A stretch of DNA of 64,000 nt from Spectribacter acetivorans (GTDB taxonomy: Bacteria; Pseudomonadota; Gammaproteobacteria; Nevskiales; Salinisphaeraceae), in contig NZ_JAVRHY010000014.1 in the NCBI RefSeq assembly GCF_031846305.1, forward strand, positions 1 through 64,000, read 5' to 3'. The notes beneath the pieces were generated by a model, which made no database searches, had not been told where the DNA came from, and worked only from the letters and a program-made list of their open reading frames with translations. Numbering within the stretch: position 1 is the stretch's first letter; each line of letters starts with the position of its first letter. The position numbers were made by a program, and so were the translations under genes. Shown here in pieces: positions 62,436 to 64,000 of the stretch.

Positions 62436-63629
62436 CTAGAAATTCGCGCTCTTGCTGACTGGTTCGCCGTCGACCAGGCCGTGCAGGCGCTTGGAGTTCT
62501 TGGGGTTGCGGAAGATCAGCGGCTGCGCGGCGGCTTCCTGCGGGTCGCGCTCGTTGGCCCGGGCCACCGCGTCGGTCACCACGTGATGGTCGGGGGACTT
62601 GCTGCAGACCGGGTCGGCGGCGTACATGTCGCCGGTGAGCATGTAGGCCTGGCAGCGGCAGCCGCCGTAGTCCTTGAAGCGCTCGTCACAGCTGCGGCAG
62701 GGTTCCTTCATCCAGTCGAGCCCGCGGAACATGTTGAAGGCGTGCGACTCGCACCAGATCTCGTCGATGCTGTGATCCTTCACGTTCGGAAAGTCGATGT
62801 TCGGGAGCTGTCGCGCCGCGTGACAGGGCAGGGCCATGCCGTCGGGCGTGATGGTGAGGAAGATATCGCCCCAGCCGCTCATGCAGGCCTTGGGACGGTC
62901 CTCGTAATAGTCGGGCACCACGTAGTAGAGCTTCATGCGGTTGCCCAGCCGTTCGCGGTATTCGTTGGTCACGCGCTCGGCATGCACCAGCTGCTCCCGG
63001 GTGGGTAGCAGGGCGTCCTTGTTCTCCAGCGCCCAGCCGTAGTACTGGGTATTGGCCAATTCGACGTAATCCGCCTCGAGCGTCTCGGCCATGTCGAGAA
63101 TCTCGGCGATATCGTCGATGTTCTTCCGGTGCAGCACGATGTTGAGCACCATCGGGTAGCCGTGCGCCTTGATGCGCCGGGCCATCTCCTTCTTCTGCTC
63201 GAAGCTGGAGGTGCCGCCGAGGAAGTCGTTGAGCTGTTCGTTGGAGGCCTGGAAACTGATCTGGATGTGATCCAGGCCGGCCTCGTGCAGGCGGCCCACC
63301 CGCTCGTCATCCATGCCGATGCCGGAGGTGATCAGGTTGGTGTAGTAGCCCAGCCCGCGCGCCTCCGAGACGATCGCCTCGAGATCCTTGCGCACCAGCG
63401 GTTCGCCGCCGGACAGGCCGAGCTGGGTGGCGCCCATGTCGCGGGCCTCGCGCAGCACGCGGATCCAGGCATCGGTATCGATCTCGCGACCGATGTTGGC
63501 CATTTCCGTCGGATTGCTGCAGTAGGGACACTGCAGGGGGCAGGCGTAGGTCAGTTCGGCCAGCAGCCACAGGGGCCTGGCGGGGCCGTTGCCGTCATGC
63601 CTTGCCGGGAGTCGCTCGACATCGATCAT
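62436..63629 (-). CDS. pqqE: PQQ biosynthesis radical SAM enzyme PqqE
   Basis: A 397-residue enzyme that forms the Glu-Tyr carbon-carbon bond in PqqA. The radical SAM cluster motif is CPLQCPYC (CxxxCxxC); the SPASM auxiliary-cluster domain holds the Cys residues around CMSGWGD, CHAARQLP, CRSCDERFKDYGGCRCQ and the last Cys of DPVCSKSPDH. The ATG at 63629 lies 72 bp after the pqqA stop, with a strong hairpin between. Confidence 0.95.
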   Translation of the reverse strand: MIDVERLPARHDGNGPARPLWLLAELTYACPLQCPYCSNPTEMANIGREIDTDAWIRVLREARDMGATQLGLSGGEPLVRKDLEAIVSEARGLGYYTNLITSGIGMDDERVGRLHEAGLDHIQISFQASNEQLNDFLGGTSSFEQKKEMARRIKAHGYPMVLNIVLHRKNIDDIAEILDMAETLEADYVELANTQYYGWALENKDALLPTREQLVHAERVTNEYRERLGNRMKLYYVVPDYYEDRPKACMSGWGDIFLTITPDGMALPCHAARQLPNIDFPNVKDHSIDEIWCESHAFNMFRGLDWMKEPCRSCDERFKDYGGCRCQAYMLTGDMYAADPVCSKSPDHHVVTDAVARANERDPQEAAAQPLIFRNPKNSKRLHGLVDGEPVSKSANF

Positions 63630-63653
63630 GGGAACCTTCCTGCGCCGGAAAGA

Positions 63654-63680
63654 CGACGGGGGCCCGTCGGGCCCCCGTCG
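63654..63680 (-). terminator. Attenuating hairpin between pqqA and pqqE
   Basis: A perfect 12-bp stem (CGACGGGGGCCC and its complement, 3-nt loop) with no strong T run on the minus strand. It may stop part of the transcription and protect the pqqA mRNA 3' end, so that PqqA is made in excess of PqqE. The pattern is common in pqqA operons. Confidence 0.65.
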
Positions 63681-63701
63681 ATAACATCATCGACAACCGT
63701 T

Positions 63702-63779
63702 TTACCGGTTGCAGACGTACATCGTGATTTCAAAGCCGAAACGCATGTCGTTGGCCTTGGGAGCATTCCAGTTACGCAT
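63702..63779 (-). CDS. pqqA: PQQ precursor peptide PqqA
   Basis: A 25-residue precursor whose Glu and Tyr become PQQ. The minus-strand ATG at 63779 follows GGAGGAG, and the stop TAA is at 63702. The sequence opens MRNWNAPKANDM and contains EITMY, the Glu-x3-Tyr pair joined by PqqE. Too short for usual gene finding. Transcription is probably from the two sigma-54 sites at 63831-63867. Confidence 0.95.
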   Translation of the reverse strand: MRNWNAPKANDMRFGFEITMYVCNR

Positions 63780-63830
63780 TTTGAACTCCTCCGGTTCTGA
63801 ATGAATGGTCTTTCAGTGCACTCTGAGTGA

Positions 63831-63867
63831 TGCAGGGTGCGTGCCAGATGCAGCAGATGTTGTGCCA
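63831..63867 (-). promoter_or_regulatory. Two tandem sigma-54 (-24/-12) sites upstream of pqqA
   Basis: Minus-strand TGGCACGCACCCTGCA (63831-63846) and TGGCACAACATCTGCT (63852-63867) both have GG and GC 10 bp apart and a full TGGCAC at -24. The proximal site predicts a start near 63821, a leader of about 42 nt. The rest of the window to 64000 contains no gene. Confidence 0.65.
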
Positions 63868-64000
63868 TGTCTCGGCGGACCGGGCACAAACGCCGGCATG
63901 AGCGGCTTTCGAGTGTCCATTTTATCGTCGGTGCCGCGCCCGACCTCTGCGCATTCGTTGCAATACGGCCTTGTGGCGACAGAATCGGCCAACATTGGCC

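Overview
The window is high-GC chromosomal DNA from a gammaproteobacterium. Gene orders such as purM-purN-DUF3108, DUF2066-perM-hda, hemA/prfA/prmC, TPR-lolB-tRNA-Gln-prs-rplY-pth-ychF and nth-rsxB-metG are typical of that class. The order or family cannot be fixed from sequence alone. No rRNA, CRISPR array or prophage is visible. Most genes are housekeeping; the unusual material lies in intergenic repeat arrays and in two accessory blocks.

Layout. 0.3-3.3 kb: a secreted, C-terminally sorted metalloprotease-like protein and a small lipoprotein. 3.5-7.6 kb: nth, an orphan RnfB-type ferredoxin, a BrnTA toxin-antitoxin module and metG. 7.6-17.4 kb: mlaA with an alpha/beta hydrolase, purine genes, the replication regulator hda, wrbA and arsC. 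17.5-18.0 kb: a hairpin-rich non-coding repeat. 18.1-33.5 kb: proS, icd, hemA-prfA-prmC, the outer-membrane lipoprotein factor lolB, prs, rplY, pth and ychF. Two tRNA genes, Gln(UUG) at 29.8 kb and Met(CAU) at 33.5 kb, each sit beside damaged copies of themselves whose T loops are filled with stem-loop arrays. A RelE/HigB-type toxin-antitoxin operon lies inside the Met array. 35.1-37.4 kb: SprT-like protein, membrane adenylate cyclase, DUF3307.

37.4-51.8 kb is the most unusual protein-coding block. It holds a cyclase/ATPase/TPR regulator, a LolA-like carrier, an RND/MMPL permease with a fused cyclic-nucleotide-binding domain, then DUF3450, a TtpC-like ExbB, ExbB, ExbD, TonB and a TPR-DUF1329 fusion protein. 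Together these look like a trans-envelope transport system for a lipid or other hydrophobic substrate, energised by the proton-motive force and possibly gated by a cyclic nucleotide. 51.1-55.4 kb: glycerophosphodiester phosphodiesterase, cbpA-cbpM chaperones, an ABC1 kinase, DUF2505 and DUF2970.

55.4-64 kb is a PQQ/aldehyde-oxidation locus: aldehyde dehydrogenase, an AcoR-like sigma-54 activator, pqqBCD on one strand, and pqqA-pqqE plus a histone-deacetylase-like gene on the other. Good -24/-12 sequences lie upstream of the aldehyde dehydrogenase, pqqB and (twice) pqqA. The activator therefore probably controls PQQ synthesis together with aldehyde oxidation.
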